Assembly (NCBI RefSeq): GCF_900101625.1
Contig: NZ_FMYZ01000005.1
Span: forward strand, 1 to 64,000
DNA: 64,000 nucleotides
Source of the DNA: Cupriavidus sp. YR651
Lineage (GTDB): Bacteria > Pseudomonadota > Gammaproteobacteria > Burkholderiales > Burkholderiaceae
Reading direction: 5' to 3'
Under the pieces are notes generated by a model. It made no database searches and was not told the origin of the DNA. It saw nothing but the letters and a program-made list of their open reading frames with translations. Below are positions 25,680 to 34,896 of this stretch, piece by piece. Numbering within the stretch: the first letter of the stretch is position 1; the number at the start of each line of letters is the position of its first letter. The position numbers were made by a program, and so were the translations under genes.

Positions 25680-26804
25680 TCAGAACCGATGCCGCATCCC
25701 CAGCAGTGCGCCGATGCTGTCGGAGTGACCGCCATAGGGCGCGTTCAGGCTGGCGCTGACCTTGTTGTAGGTCCCTGCGAGATAGACGTCCGTGCGCTTG
25801 GAGAAGAAGTAATCCCCGATCAGGAATGCGGACAGCTTGTAGCCATTCTCGCCGGCGGCGCTGACATGCCTGGCCGTGTCATAGATGGCCGCCGCTTTCA
25901 CCTGCAGCGCTGACGTGACCTGGTAGGTGGTGCCGAACTGGAACACGTGATCCGTCCGCGCCGTGGTGCTGGCCCCGACGTTGGTCAGTCCCGGATTGGC
26001 ATACGCCTGGGCGAAGGTGCCATAGGTCGGCGCAAAGTCCTGGCCGCCCGACGGCGCGAAGGCGCCATCGCGGCGCGCGAAGAGATAGTAGCCATGCAAG
26101 GTCACCGGGCCGATCACGTACGACGCGCCCACACCGGAATTGGTCTGCTTGTGTCCGGCCGGATCCTTGGCCTGCTGGCCGACAATCCCGGTTGCAAACT
26201 TTCCGCTTGCGTAGCCAACGCCCGCCGCAAACGTCGATCCATTGGCGACGCTTCCCGCCAGTTCGCCGGCGGAATACGCCGCCGTCAGCTTGAGCGGCCC
26301 GATTTGCTGCGCGTACTTGACCGAGTTGTCGAGGCGCGACCCGGCCAGCAATTGCACCCAGACGTCGCTTGCGGGCGTGTTGCCCCAGCCAATCGTGTCG
26401 AACGGCAGCAGGACGTCGAACGGTACGCTGTATTGACGACCCAGCGTGATCTGTCCGTATTCCCCGTTCAGGCCGACAAAGGCTTGTCGACCGAACAGCC
26501 GCGCGCCCTGCAGCGACAGGCCGGTATCCGGGGCGAATCCGGATTCGAGCCGGAACACCGCGGACAGGCCGCCACCGAGGTCCTCGCTCCCCAGGATGCC
26601 CCAACGCGATCCGTTGAAAAATCCCGGTGCCACGCCGAGCACCGAACCACTGCTGGTGGCGCGGCCTGCCGCGTTCGTCGCGGCGACCTGGTGCGTCTGA
26701 TACGAAATCGCCGTATCGAGCAGACCGTAAAGCGTGATCGAGGTTTGCGCGTGCGCGGCGCCGGTCATGGTCAGCATGATGCCGACAGTCCAGATCTTCT
26801 TCAT
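25680..26804 (-). CDS. Outer-membrane porin (OmpC-like)
   Basis: 374 residues. A signal peptide ends A-H-A-Q, then T-S-I-T-L-Y-G-L-L-D opens the mature barrel. N-G-S-R-W-G-I-L-G-S-E-D-L-G-G-G, F-G-R-Q-A-F-V-G and the C-terminal G-M-R-H-R-F are porin hallmarks. It is divergent from the MarR gene, and the shared gap holds repeated GTAAACTA sequences, so the MarR protein probably controls it. With the Bug receptor of the operon at 27.6-34.9 kb it may form an uptake route for the same substrate. Confidence 0.92.
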   Translation of the reverse strand: MKKIWTVGIMLTMTGAAHAQTSITLYGLLDTAISYQTHQVAATNAAGRATSSGSVLGVAPGFFNGSRWGILGSEDLGGGLSAVFRLESGFAPDTGLSLQGARLFGRQAFVGLNGEYGQITLGRQYSVPFDVLLPFDTIGWGNTPASDVWVQLLAGSRLDNSVKYAQQIGPLKLTAAYSAGELAGSVANGSTFAAGVGYASGKFATGIVGQQAKDPAGHKQTNSGVGASYVIGPVTLHGYYLFARRDGAFAPSGGQDFAPTYGTFAQAYANPGLTNVGASTTARTDHVFQFGTTYQVTSALQVKAAAIYDTARHVSAAGENGYKLSAFLIGDYFFSKRTDVYLAGTYNKVSASLNAPYGGHSDSIGALLGMRHRF

Positions 26805-26896
26805 CGCGTCGTCCGGCCTCGCACGTTGACCTCGAACGTTCCTGCTGTGACGTACATGCTGTCTCCTCTCTCTTCTCGTTTAAAGTGGTTTCGAAT

Positions 26897-26933
26897 GTAA
26901 ACTATATGATGGACGAGGTAAACTAAATGGACG
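26897..26933. promoter_or_regulatory. Candidate MarR operator between porin and marR
   Basis: GTAAACTA occurs at 26897-26904 and again at 26918-26925, spaced 21 bp (two helical turns), and TGGACG occurs at 26910 and 26928. The block TGGACGAGGTAAACTA (26910-26925) recurs with three changes in the promoter of the catabolic operon at 34.9 kb, reverse strand. Confidence 0.55.
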
Positions 26934-27008
26934 CGTCACTGTGTCGCCTGCGCATCAGACAATGCAGTTAGAATCGTTGACGGAAACAACCAACCGGAGT
27001 CCTTGCCA

Positions 27009-27632
27009 ATGAGCGGATCGAAACGCGGCTCAAGCGCGGCACCGCGGGTCATTACCGACCTGCTCTCCTCGCGCCTGCATAACCTGGCCGGCCTCTCCGC
27101 CGCGAGCGCGTCGTTGCGCGTACAGCGCAAGTTCAACCTCACGCTGCTCGAATGGCGTTCAATCGGGATGCTCGGCGCCCACGCGCCGCTTTCGCTGAAG
27201 GAACTCGCACGCCGTGCCGCCCTGGACAAGAGCTATGCAAGCCGTACGGTGTCGGGTCTGATCGAGCGCGGACTCGTCGCCAGCGAGCGCAGTGACGCGG
27301 ATGCCCGCGCCGTGCTGCTCAGCCTGACCAAGGCAGGCGATGCGCTCTACCGCAAGGTGATTGTCGATGCGAATGCACGCAATGAACGGCTGCTGAGCCC
27401 GCTCAGCACCGAGCAGCGCAGTCAGCTCATGGAGATGCTGGCGGCGCTGACCGTCAGCGCACGCAGCGTACTGGAGGACGAACGGCGGGCAGCCAGCGGC
27501 GAGACGATCGACGAGGACGAGCCCGCCGCGACCGGCACGTCGCCGGCGGATTCGGGGAACAGCGACGGACTCGATCTTGCCGAGATCCGCGCGCTGGTGT
27601 CACGGCTCAACCGTCTGGTTGGCGGCAACTGA
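27009..27632 (+). CDS. MarR family transcriptional regulator
   Basis: About 207 residues. A winged-helix core (residues about 40-110) contains L-T-L-L-E-W-R-S-I-G-M-L, L-S-L-K-E-L-A-R-R-A-A-L-D-K-S-Y-A-S-R-T-V-S-G-L and the wing R-S-D-A-D-A-R-A-V. The last 50 residues are an acidic extension not needed for the fold. A GGAG nine bases before 27009 sets this start; a TTG at 27003 is unlikely. The 3' end overlaps the convergent lyase gene by 33 bases. It is likely to control the divergent porin and the minus-strand operon ending at 27600. Confidence 0.87.
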   Translation: MSGSKRGSSAAPRVITDLLSSRLHNLAGLSAASASLRVQRKFNLTLLEWRSIGMLGAHAPLSLKELARRAALDKSYASRTVSGLIERGLVASERSDADARAVLLSLTKAGDALYRKVIVDANARNERLLSPLSTEQRSQLMEMLAALTVSARSVLEDERRAASGETIDEDEPAATGTSPADSGNSDGLDLAEIRALVSRLNRLVGGN

Positions 27633-28577
27633 CGAGGCACGCAGCGGATTGAATCCGCTGCGCAGTACCCGGCTGTGCAGCGGCCGGTCGAGCACCGCTT
27701 CGCACTGCCTCGATGCTTCCAGCAGCCCGTCGAGGTCGATGCCGGTGCGCACCCCCATGGAATCGAGCAGCCCGACCCAGTCCTCCGTGCACACATTGCC
27801 GGTATGGCCGCCGCCGTACTGCACCTTGGCCGGATGCCCGCCGACCCCGCCCATTGCGCAATCGAAGTGGGTGACACCGGCTTCCAGCGCGGCGACGTAG
27901 TTGACCAGGCCCGTGCCCCGCGTATCGTGAAAATGTGCGATCGGCGAGACGTCGGGGAAGTCCTTGCGCATGGCGCGGAACAGCGCGCGGACCGTGTGCG
28001 GCGTGGCCATGCCGGTGGTATCGCCCAGCGTCACCAGCCCGACGCCCAGGTCGCGGAAGCGGCCGACATCGCGCAGCACTTCCTGCGCATCGACACGGCC
28101 TTCGAACGGGCAGCCGAAGGCCACCGAAATGGTCCCCACCATGCGAAAGCGCCCCCGCGCCGCCTCCGCCATGGCGCGAACGTTTTCCCACTGCGCCTCG
28201 CGGCTGCGCTTGAGGTTGCGCTCGGAATGCGACGCCGATGCGGACACCAGCAAGCTCACCTCATTCGCGCCGATGCCGGCCTCGCGGTCGGTCAGTGCGC
28301 GTTCCACGGCATGCAGATTGGCGCAGGTCGCCTTGTACATGACGCCATCGCGTCGCGGCAGCGTGCGCAGCAGTGCCGTCGCGTCGGAGAACTGCGGCAC
28401 GACCTTCGGATTCGAGTACGACGTGGCCTCCACGCGAGGAAATCCGATCTGCGCGAAGCGATCGACCAGTGCCGCCTTGATCTCGGTGGGCACAAAATCC
28501 GGTTCATGCTGCAACCCGTCACGGGCAAAGCACTCACACAGCACGACTTCGGCATTCATGGCAGTCTCCGCAATCAT
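27600..28577 (-). CDS. Hydroxymethylglutaryl-CoA lyase-like protein (HMGL family)
   Basis: 325 residues of the HMGL-like TIM barrel. The opening C-F-A-R-D-G-L-Q-H-E, the metal histidines in H-F-H-D-T-R-G (about residues 215-217) and A-L-E-A-G-V-T-H-F-D are family features. True HMG-CoA lyases carry a catalytic cysteine in G-L-G-G-C-P; here the position is G-V-G-G-H-P (His248). The enzyme is therefore probably a C-C lyase or condensing enzyme for another acyl-CoA rather than a classic HMG-CoA lyase. The start overlaps the stop of the CoA ligase by ATGA. It is the last gene of the operon. Confidence 0.8.
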   Translation of the reverse strand: MIAETAMNAEVVLCECFARDGLQHEPDFVPTEIKAALVDRFAQIGFPRVEATSYSNPKVVPQFSDATALLRTLPRRDGVMYKATCANLHAVERALTDREAGIGANEVSLLVSASASHSERNLKRSREAQWENVRAMAEAARGRFRMVGTISVAFGCPFEGRVDAQEVLRDVGRFRDLGVGLVTLGDTTGMATPHTVRALFRAMRKDFPDVSPIAHFHDTRGTGLVNYVAALEAGVTHFDCAMGGVGGHPAKVQYGGGHTGNVCTEDWVGLLDSMGVRTGIDLDGLLEASRQCEAVLDRPLHSRVLRSGFNPLRASSVAANQTVEP

Positions 28578-30199
28578 GGCTTGCCCGACAGTTGAAACAG
28601 CGCAATCGCGTGTTCACGCAGCTTGTTCTTCTGCACCTTGCCGCTGGCCGTCATGCCGATGCGTTCGAAATCCGTCACCACCTGCGCATAGCGCGGGATC
28701 CGGAAGTTGGCCATGCGCGGCTTGCTCCAGGCCAGAAGCGCCTCGGCGTCCAGCGTCTGGCCCGGCTTGAGCGTCACGAACGCGGCAGGCACCTCGCCGA
28801 GGCGCGCGTCCGGCACCCCCACCACCTGGGCGGTCGCGACTGCCGGATGAGACAGCAGCACCTGCTCCACCTCGGCAGGCGCGACGTTCTCCCCGCCCAC
28901 GCGGAACACATCCTTCAGGCGGCCAACCAGACGCAGCCGCCCGTCGGCGCGCAAGGCACCCAGATCGCCGGTCCTCAGCCAATCGTCGGCGGTGAACACC
29001 CTGGCGTTGGCCTCGGCCTGCTTGTAGTAGCCCTTCATCACCCCCCAGCCGCGCACCTGGATCTCGCCCACTTCCCCGGCCGCGCACGGGTGCCCGGACG
29101 CTTCATCGACGATGCGCACGGCCACGCCGTCGTGCGGCGAGGCAAAGCCGCCCACGCGCAGCGACTCCTCATCGCGCCAGTCATTGATCGCGACATTCGG
29201 CGAGGCTTCCGACAGGCCGTAGGCCCAGCAGATCTTGTCGATGCCCATCTCGTCGATGATGCGCCGCATGGTGTCCGGGCCCGCCGCGGCCCACCCACCC
29301 CGCAGGTGGAGCCGCGTGCGGTCGAACGAGGCATGCGCCATCAGCATCTGGAAGATCGTGTCGTTGCCCGAAATGAAGGTGCAGCGCTCGTCCGCGAGCA
29401 TCGTCAGCGCGGCGCCCGGCTCGAAGGTTGGCAGCGTGACGATGCACGCGCCGGCGCACAGCGCGCACAACAGCGAGAGCGTCGAGCCCGCAACGTGGAA
29501 GAACGGGCGGCAGTTGAAGTAGCGATCCGAAGCCTCGATGCCCAGTCGCCGGCCCACGGCGGTGGCGTTGCGCAACATGTTGTCGTGCGTGAGCATCACC
29601 CCCTTGGGGTGCGCCGTCGTGCCGGAGGTGAACTGGATGAGCAAGAGGTCGAACGGCGTCACGCATCGCATGGCTTCGGCGAGCACGTCGTCCGACACCG
29701 CGGCGCCGGCATCGAGGAACGCAAACCAGTCAAGCCCGGCGTGCGGCACGTCCTCGCCGATGACCACCACGTTGTCCAGCAACGGCAGCGCCTGCCCCGG
29801 GAGCGCCTGATCGACCGCCGGCTCGACCTCGCGGAGGAATGCCATGAAGTCGATCTTGAGGAAGCGATCGGCCAGGATCAGCAGCCGCACGTCCGACTGG
29901 CGCAGGCAGTATTCGATCTCGGCCGCCTTGAAGCGGGTATTCACGGGCACGGTCACGGCGCCGATCAGCGCGGCCCCGTAGAAGCTAGCCACCCAATGTT
30001 CATCGTTGCCGCACAGCAGGCCGACAAAGTCCCCCCGGCGCACGCCGTGGGCCAGCAATGCCTTGGCAACGCGGATCGCCTGCGCTTCGAGATCGCGCCA
30101 GCTGGTGGATGCATCCTGCGTCACGAGGGCTTGCTGTGCCCCCCGTTGCCTCGCTTGCAACGACAGGTTGGCACTCAGCGTGCGAGGTTCCCATTTCAT
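28574..30199 (-). CDS. Acyl-CoA ligase (ANL superfamily)
   Basis: 541 residues. The P-loop is F-T-S-G-T-T-A-H-P-K-G; Y-G-L-S-E-A-S-P and W-L-R-T-G-D-L-G follow, then G-R-L-K-D-V-F-R-V-G-G-E-N-V-A-P-A-E-V-E and, near the end, the adenylation lysine in A-S-G-K-V-Q-K-N-K. It makes an acyl-CoA from a free acid and ATP. The start 30199 (M-K-W-E-P) overlaps the preceding hydratase stop by ATGA; a longer open frame to 30595 is antisense noise. It feeds the CoA-dependent steps of the same operon. Confidence 0.9.
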   Translation of the reverse strand: MKWEPRTLSANLSLQARQRGAQQALVTQDASTSWRDLEAQAIRVAKALLAHGVRRGDFVGLLCGNDEHWVASFYGAALIGAVTVPVNTRFKAAEIEYCLRQSDVRLLILADRFLKIDFMAFLREVEPAVDQALPGQALPLLDNVVVIGEDVPHAGLDWFAFLDAGAAVSDDVLAEAMRCVTPFDLLLIQFTSGTTAHPKGVMLTHDNMLRNATAVGRRLGIEASDRYFNCRPFFHVAGSTLSLLCALCAGACIVTLPTFEPGAALTMLADERCTFISGNDTIFQMLMAHASFDRTRLHLRGGWAAAGPDTMRRIIDEMGIDKICWAYGLSEASPNVAINDWRDEESLRVGGFASPHDGVAVRIVDEASGHPCAAGEVGEIQVRGWGVMKGYYKQAEANARVFTADDWLRTGDLGALRADGRLRLVGRLKDVFRVGGENVAPAEVEQVLLSHPAVATAQVVGVPDARLGEVPAAFVTLKPGQTLDAEALLAWSKPRMANFRIPRYAQVVTDFERIGMTASGKVQKNKLREHAIALFQLSGKP

Positions 30200-30954
30200 T
30201 TCGTCTCTCCAAAGGCACCGATCCCCGACCGCCAGTCGGAACGTGCCAGATTTTCCTCGATCGCCAGCAATTCCTCGGCCAGGGCGCCGCGCGGGCCCAG
30301 CTCGATGCCGCGATCGATGCAACGCTTGGCCAGCCGCATCCCCAGCGGCGGCGCCTTGGCGATGGTCGCGGCCATCTGGCCGACTTCCGCTTCCAGCGCA
30401 TCGCGCGCGACGATGCGCGTGACGAGACCCACCTCGAGCGCCTCCGCAGCCGTCAGGCGGCGCCCGGTGAACATCATGTCCTTCGCCAGACGCTTGCCGA
30501 CGATGCGCGACAGGCGCTGGGTCGCGCCCACGGTGCCCCACTGCGCTTCCGGCGTCCAGAACGTCGCATCCGGCGTGGCAACGGCGAAGTCGCAAGCGGC
30601 GGTGATTTCCACGCCCGAGCCCGCCGCGGCGCCCTCGATCACGGCGATCACCGGCATCGGCAGGCTCTCCAGCGCCTCATAGGCGAAGAATCCGCGCATG
30701 CGGCGCGCCAGCACCTGCGACTCGTCCATCGTCTTGCGCTCTTTGAGGTCGGCTCCCGCGCAGAACACGGAGCCGGCAGCTCGCACCAGCACCACGCGGA
30801 CCTCCGGGTTGGCAGCCGCCGCGCTGGCCGCGGCCTGCAGGCCTTCGCACATCGCCAGGTTCAGCGCATTGCGGGCTTCCGGCCGGTTCAGCGTGATGGT
30901 GGCGATGCCGCCGTCAACGGCATAGCGCACCGCCTGTTCGTTTGCTTCAGTCAT
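30196..30954 (-). CDS. Enoyl-CoA hydratase/isomerase
   Basis: 252 residues of the crotonase family. F-C-A-G-A-D-L-K-E is the first oxyanion-hole segment and I-E-G-A-A-A-G-S-G-V-E-I-T-A-A-C-D the second; P-E-A-Q-W-G-T-V follows. It has GAGG five bases before the ATG and overlaps the ligase downstream by ATGA. One of two hydratase-type enzymes in this operon; they are not near-identical copies, so they probably act at different steps. Confidence 0.87.
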   Translation of the reverse strand: MTEANEQAVRYAVDGGIATITLNRPEARNALNLAMCEGLQAAASAAAANPEVRVVLVRAAGSVFCAGADLKERKTMDESQVLARRMRGFFAYEALESLPMPVIAVIEGAAAGSGVEITAACDFAVATPDATFWTPEAQWGTVGATQRLSRIVGKRLAKDMMFTGRRLTAAEALEVGLVTRIVARDALEAEVGQMAATIAKAPPLGMRLAKRCIDRGIELGPRGALAEELLAIEENLARSDWRSGIGAFGETK

Positions 30955-30972
30955 GATTGCCTCGATTGGCCC

Positions 30973-32172
30973 TCAAATGGCCTTCATTTCGCGCAACTGC
31001 CGCACGCGTTCCGCATCGATCCCGAGCCGCGCCTGGAGAACGTCGCTCGTATGCTCCCCGAGCAGCGGGGGCCTCCCGACCTCGGGGTTGTCCCAGCCGT
31101 CAAAGCGCAAGGGCACCGGCAGCGCCGGAAAGGAGCCGATGACGGGATGATCGAAACTGGAGACCATGCCGCGTGCCAGCACATGGGGATCCGTCAGGAT
31201 TTCATCGACGGCCTTGATCGGCCCGGCAGGCACGCCTGCGGCGTCCAGCAGATCGCAAAGCGCGTCGCGTTCGTGCGCGGCCATCGCCTGCGTCAGTTGC
31301 CGCATCACCTCGTCGCGCCGGCGCACGCGGCCGGCATTGGTCAGCAGCTCCGGCTCGGCGCCCCAGGCCTCGAGTCCGAGCGCCTTGCACAACGGCAGCC
31401 AGTGCTGATCGCTGGCGGTGATATGCAGCCAGCGCCCGTCCGCCGCCTGGAAGCTGGCCGACGGCACTCGCCCCGGATGCTCGGTGCCCATGCGCGGCGG
31501 CACCTCGTGCAGCGCAAACCAGCGCGCCGCGGCCAGCGTCAGCAGGCTGACCTGCCCATCGAACATGGAAAGATCGATGTGGCAGCCTTCGCCCGTTGCG
31601 CTGCGGCCCTGCAACGCGGACAGGACGGCGATGGCCGCCCAGAGGCCCGAGGTCAGGTCGGCCACCGGCAGCCCCGGCTTGACCGGGCCGCCATCGCGCT
31701 CTCCGGTCAGGCTCATGATGCCGCCCATGGCCTGAAACACCGTGTCATAGCCCTTGCGCGGCGCGTAGGGGCCGGTTTGTCCGAAGCCCGTGCAAGACAG
31801 GTAGACCAGGCGCGGATTGATTTCCCTGAGCGTCTCGGGACCCAGTCCGTAGCGCTTCAGCGTACCCACGGGGAAGTTCTCGATCACCACGTCAACGCCC
31901 GCCGCCAGATCCCGCACGATCTGCTGGCCCGCCTCGCTGCGCAGGTTGACCGTGATCGACTGCTTGCTGCGGTTGAAGGCCATGTAATAGGCGCTCTCGG
32001 AGCCCGCAGACGTTTCGACGCGCGGCTCGAAACCGCGTGTCTCGTCGCCGACATCGGGCTGCTCGACCTTGATCACCGTGGCGCCGAGTTCCGCAAGAAT
32101 CATCGACGCGAACGGGCATGCCAGCACCCGCGAGAGGTCGAGAATGGTGATGTGCTCGAGTGGCTTTGCCAT
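30973..32172 (-). CDS. CaiB/BaiF family CoA-transferase
   Basis: 399 residues, the usual length of class III CoA-transferases. The N-terminus I-L-D-L-S-R-V-L-A-C-P-F-A-S-M-I-L-A-E-L-G-A-T-V-I-K-V-E is the family signature; the catalytic aspartate is expected in the middle, and H-I-D-L-S-M-F-D-G-Q-V fits it. It moves CoA between a donor thioester and an acid. In an operon that also has an ATP-dependent ligase, it offers a second, energy-saving way of activating the substrate. Confidence 0.88.
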   Translation of the reverse strand: MAKPLEHITILDLSRVLACPFASMILAELGATVIKVEQPDVGDETRGFEPRVETSAGSESAYYMAFNRSKQSITVNLRSEAGQQIVRDLAAGVDVVIENFPVGTLKRYGLGPETLREINPRLVYLSCTGFGQTGPYAPRKGYDTVFQAMGGIMSLTGERDGGPVKPGLPVADLTSGLWAAIAVLSALQGRSATGEGCHIDLSMFDGQVSLLTLAAARWFALHEVPPRMGTEHPGRVPSASFQAADGRWLHITASDQHWLPLCKALGLEAWGAEPELLTNAGRVRRRDEVMRQLTQAMAAHERDALCDLLDAAGVPAGPIKAVDEILTDPHVLARGMVSSFDHPVIGSFPALPVPLRFDGWDNPEVGRPPLLGEHTSDVLQARLGIDAERVRQLREMKAI

Positions 32173-32178
32173 GGCGAT

Positions 32179-32910
32179 CTACTGCCCCTTCGGCACGAAG
32201 CTGCGCATGCGCTTGTTGGCTTCCCGGCCGATCTCCAGGCCGCGCGCGAGCGGGGCATCCACCACCTCGTGGAAGGTCCGCTTGGTCGTGGCCATGGCGG
32301 CACGGCTGACATCCGCGAGCCGGCTCGCGAGCGCCATGGTTTCATCCATCAGCACGTCATCGGCGTGCACCGCGTTGAACATGCCCAGCTCGACGGCACG
32401 TTCCGCGTCGATGGTCTCGCCGGTCGCCACCAGATGGAAGGCCGCCTTGCGGCCAATCTGGCGCGTCAGGTTCGGCAATACGATGGCGGCGACGATGCCA
32501 TGCTTGACCTCGGGATAACCGATGCGCGCGGAGCGTGCCGCAAGCGCCAGGTCGCAGGCGATGGCCAGCCCCGCCCCGCCACCCATCGCGAAGCCATTGA
32601 CGGCGGCAATCACGGGCTTGCTCATGCGCGATACGCTGAGGTGAAGCTGCATCGTCAGCTCGGCGCGATCCTCCACGCGTGACATCTGGTCAGGCGTGAG
32701 ATCCTTGAATTCGGAGATGTCGGCACCCGCGCAGAATGCGGGGCCGTTTCCTGTCAGCACCACCACGTGCACCGCATCGTCGGCTTCGGCGGCGGCCAGG
32801 GCGTCGACCAGCCCGCGGGTCAGCGCATTGTTCAGCGCATTGCGCTTGGCCGGCCGGTTCATGCGCAGCACGCGCACGTGGCCGACGTCCTCGATCAGGA
32901 GCTCATCCAT
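32179..32910 (-). CDS. Enoyl-CoA hydratase/isomerase
   Basis: About 243 residues. F-C-A-G-A-D-I-S-E-F and N-G-F-A-M-G-G-G-A-G-L-A-I-A-C-D-L-A are the two oxyanion-hole segments of the crotonase family. The start at 32910 (M-D-E-L-L-I-E-D) follows AAGGG by eight bases and overlaps the end of the flavoprotein gene by eight bases, which supports it over the earlier ATG at 32934. It probably hydrates or isomerises an unsaturated CoA ester. Confidence 0.87.
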   Translation of the reverse strand: MDELLIEDVGHVRVLRMNRPAKRNALNNALTRGLVDALAAAEADDAVHVVVLTGNGPAFCAGADISEFKDLTPDQMSRVEDRAELTMQLHLSVSRMSKPVIAAVNGFAMGGGAGLAIACDLALAARSARIGYPEVKHGIVAAIVLPNLTRQIGRKAAFHLVATGETIDAERAVELGMFNAVHADDVLMDETMALASRLADVSRAAMATTKRTFHEVVDAPLARGLEIGREANKRMRSFVPKGQ

Positions 32911-33871
32911 GTCTGTACCCTTGTTGTTTCGCAATATGTCCTACCGCTTCGCATGTCTCGGCCATGATGCGCTCCACCAGCGTGGCCGCCGGCACCAACT
33001 CATCGATCAGCGCGGCACACTGGCCCGCTTCGACCTTGCCTTGCTCGACGTCGCCGTCGAGCGCCGCCATTTTCAGTGATCGGCTGCCAAATAGCGCCTC
33101 AAGTGCCTCGCGCGGCTGGCCGGCCTGCTCGGCGGCCTCGTACTCGGCCGTAAAGGCGTTGCGTACCGCGCGGATCGGCAAGCCGCGCCAGCCCACCAGC
33201 GTGGTATCGCCGACACCGGCGGCCAGCACCTTTTCCTTGTAGGCATCATGCAGCGACGCTTCGGGCGTCAGCAGGAAGCGTGTTCCCATCTGGACCGCAT
33301 CGGCGCCCAGGCACAGCATGGCCGCCACGCCGGCGCCATCGGCCACGCCCCCGCCCGCCACGACCGGGATGCCAACCGCCCTGGCAATCATCCGCACCAG
33401 GACCAGCGTGCTCGTGCCGCTTGGTGGCGGATGTCCGCCGGCTTCGCCACCAACCACGATCAGCCCGTCCACCCCTGCGGCTTCCGCCTTGCGTGCGTGA
33501 TCCGGATGCGCCACGACATGCAGCCACTTGACCCCTGCGCTCTTGAAGCGCGCGATATGTTCGCGCGGGCTTCCCTGCGAGGCGATCAGGACCGGCACCC
33601 CTTCATCGAGCACGATCTGCAGGTGCTCGGCCGCGCGTTTGTTGTACAGCGCGACGTTGACGGCGAACGGCGCATCGGTGATCTCGCGCACTTCGCGAAT
33701 CGCGCTGCGCAGGTCCTCGGGCCGCATCGGCCCGGCCGCGATGACCCCAAGGCCGCCGGCTTTCGACACCGTCCCGGCAAGCAGGGAACTCGACGACGCC
33801 CAACTCATGCCCGCCTGGAAAATGGGGTAGCGAATCCCGAGTAGTTCGGTGATGCGCGTCTTGATGCTCAT
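32903..33871 (-). CDS. Nitronate monooxygenase / NPD-type flavoprotein
   Basis: 322 residues, FMN-binding TIM barrel. Motifs include R-Y-P-I-F-Q-A-G-M-S-W near the start, G-G-L-G-V-I-A-A-G, V-V-G-G-E-A-G-G-H (containing the catalytic histidine), P-V-V-A-G-G-G-V-A-D-G and G-A-D-A-V-Q-M-G-T-R-F. These define the family of nitronate monooxygenases and FabK-like enoyl reductases, in which annotation is often imprecise. Inside an acyl-CoA operon, a flavin-dependent reductase or oxidase of an enoyl-CoA is more plausible than nitronate oxidation. Confidence 0.85.
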   Translation of the reverse strand: MSIKTRITELLGIRYPIFQAGMSWASSSSLLAGTVSKAGGLGVIAAGPMRPEDLRSAIREVREITDAPFAVNVALYNKRAAEHLQIVLDEGVPVLIASQGSPREHIARFKSAGVKWLHVVAHPDHARKAEAAGVDGLIVVGGEAGGHPPPSGTSTLVLVRMIARAVGIPVVAGGGVADGAGVAAMLCLGADAVQMGTRFLLTPEASLHDAYKEKVLAAGVGDTTLVGWRGLPIRAVRNAFTAEYEAAEQAGQPREALEALFGSRSLKMAALDGDVEQGKVEAGQCAALIDELVPAATLVERIMAETCEAVGHIAKQQGYRHG

Positions 33872-33896
33872 GTTGTGCTTCCTCTTGAAAACCCGG

Positions 33897-34862
33897 TCAC
33901 TCCGACGTGATGCCTGCCGCCTTGATGATCGGCCCCCAGCGATCCTGTTCGGCCTTCACCTGCGCGCGGTAGGCATCCGGCCCGCCGGGTTGTGCGATGC
34001 CGCCCTGCTCTGCAAACTTCTCCACGACCTCGGGCGAGCGCAACGCTGCGGTGGCGGCGTCGACGATCTTGCGCGCCACGTCGTCCGGCAATCCTCGCGG
34101 TGCGACGATGCCGTAGGCACCCGACGCGATGACCTTGGGCAAGCCGACTTCGGCGGCCGTCGGCACATCGGGCAGCGCGGGCAGCCGCTTGGTGTCCGTC
34201 ACCATCAATCCGCGCAACTTGCCGGACTTGATCAGATGGGCCACGGCAGGAACCTCGGCGATGAACATGTCCACCTGTCCGCCCATCAGGTCCTGCACTG
34301 CCGGTGCGCCCCCCTTGTAGGGGATATGTCGCAGTCGGACGGCCGCTTCACGCTGGAACAGCGCGCCGACGACATGGGTACTGCTGCCTACGCCTGCGGA
34401 GGCGACCGTGAACTTGTCCGGCTCCCGTTTGGCGCTGGCGAGCAAGTCCGCGACCGACTTCATCGGCGAGCCGGCATTGACGACCAGCAGGTTCGGCGTA
34501 CGGACCATCGTGGTCAGGTACGTGACATCCTTGAGCGGGTCAAACGGCATCTTGGGGGAGATGAACGGTGCATAGACCATGGCACCGGTGCCGGCCATGC
34601 CGAGCGTGTAGCCATCGGCCTGCGCCCTTGCCACCGATGAAATCCCCACCACGCCGCCCGCCCCCGGGCGGTTTTCGACCACGATGGTCTGCCCGAGGCG
34701 GGTCCCCATGGACTTGGCGAGGGTTCTCGCCATGACGTCCGCCGGCCCCCCGGCCGCAAACGGCACGATCAGGACCACCGGCTTTTCCGGAAAGGCTGCC
34801 TGCGCTGAACCGACGGCCAGCAGGGTGGCCAGCGACATGGTGTACTTCATGAGGCGCAACAT
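33897..34862 (-). CDS. Bug-family periplasmic solute-binding receptor
   Basis: 321 residues. A signal peptide ends at A-Q-A-A, then F-P-E-K-P-V-V-L-I-V-P-F-A-A-G-G-P-A-D-V-M and V-E-N-R-P-G-A-G-G identify a TctC-like Bug receptor. The AAGGAGA site just upstream fixes the start. It is the first gene of the seven-gene operon and probably captures the operon's carboxylic substrate. There is no partner permease in the cluster. Confidence 0.9.
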   Translation of the reverse strand: MLRLMKYTMSLATLLAVGSAQAAFPEKPVVLIVPFAAGGPADVMARTLAKSMGTRLGQTIVVENRPGAGGVVGISSVARAQADGYTLGMAGTGAMVYAPFISPKMPFDPLKDVTYLTTMVRTPNLLVVNAGSPMKSVADLLASAKREPDKFTVASAGVGSSTHVVGALFQREAAVRLRHIPYKGGAPAVQDLMGGQVDMFIAEVPAVAHLIKSGKLRGLMVTDTKRLPALPDVPTAAEVGLPKVIASGAYGIVAPRGLPDDVARKIVDAATAALRSPEVVEKFAEQGGIAQPGGPDAYRAQVKAEQDRWGPIIKAAGITSE

Positions 34863-34896
34863 TGGGTCTCCTTCGGTTGTTCTAGTTCGACGTTTG

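Noticed and set aside
28592..32682. Two long plus-strand open frames (about 696 and 874 codons)
   Set aside because: Both are opposite to well-supported ligase, hydratase and CoA-transferase genes and contain no recognisable domain.
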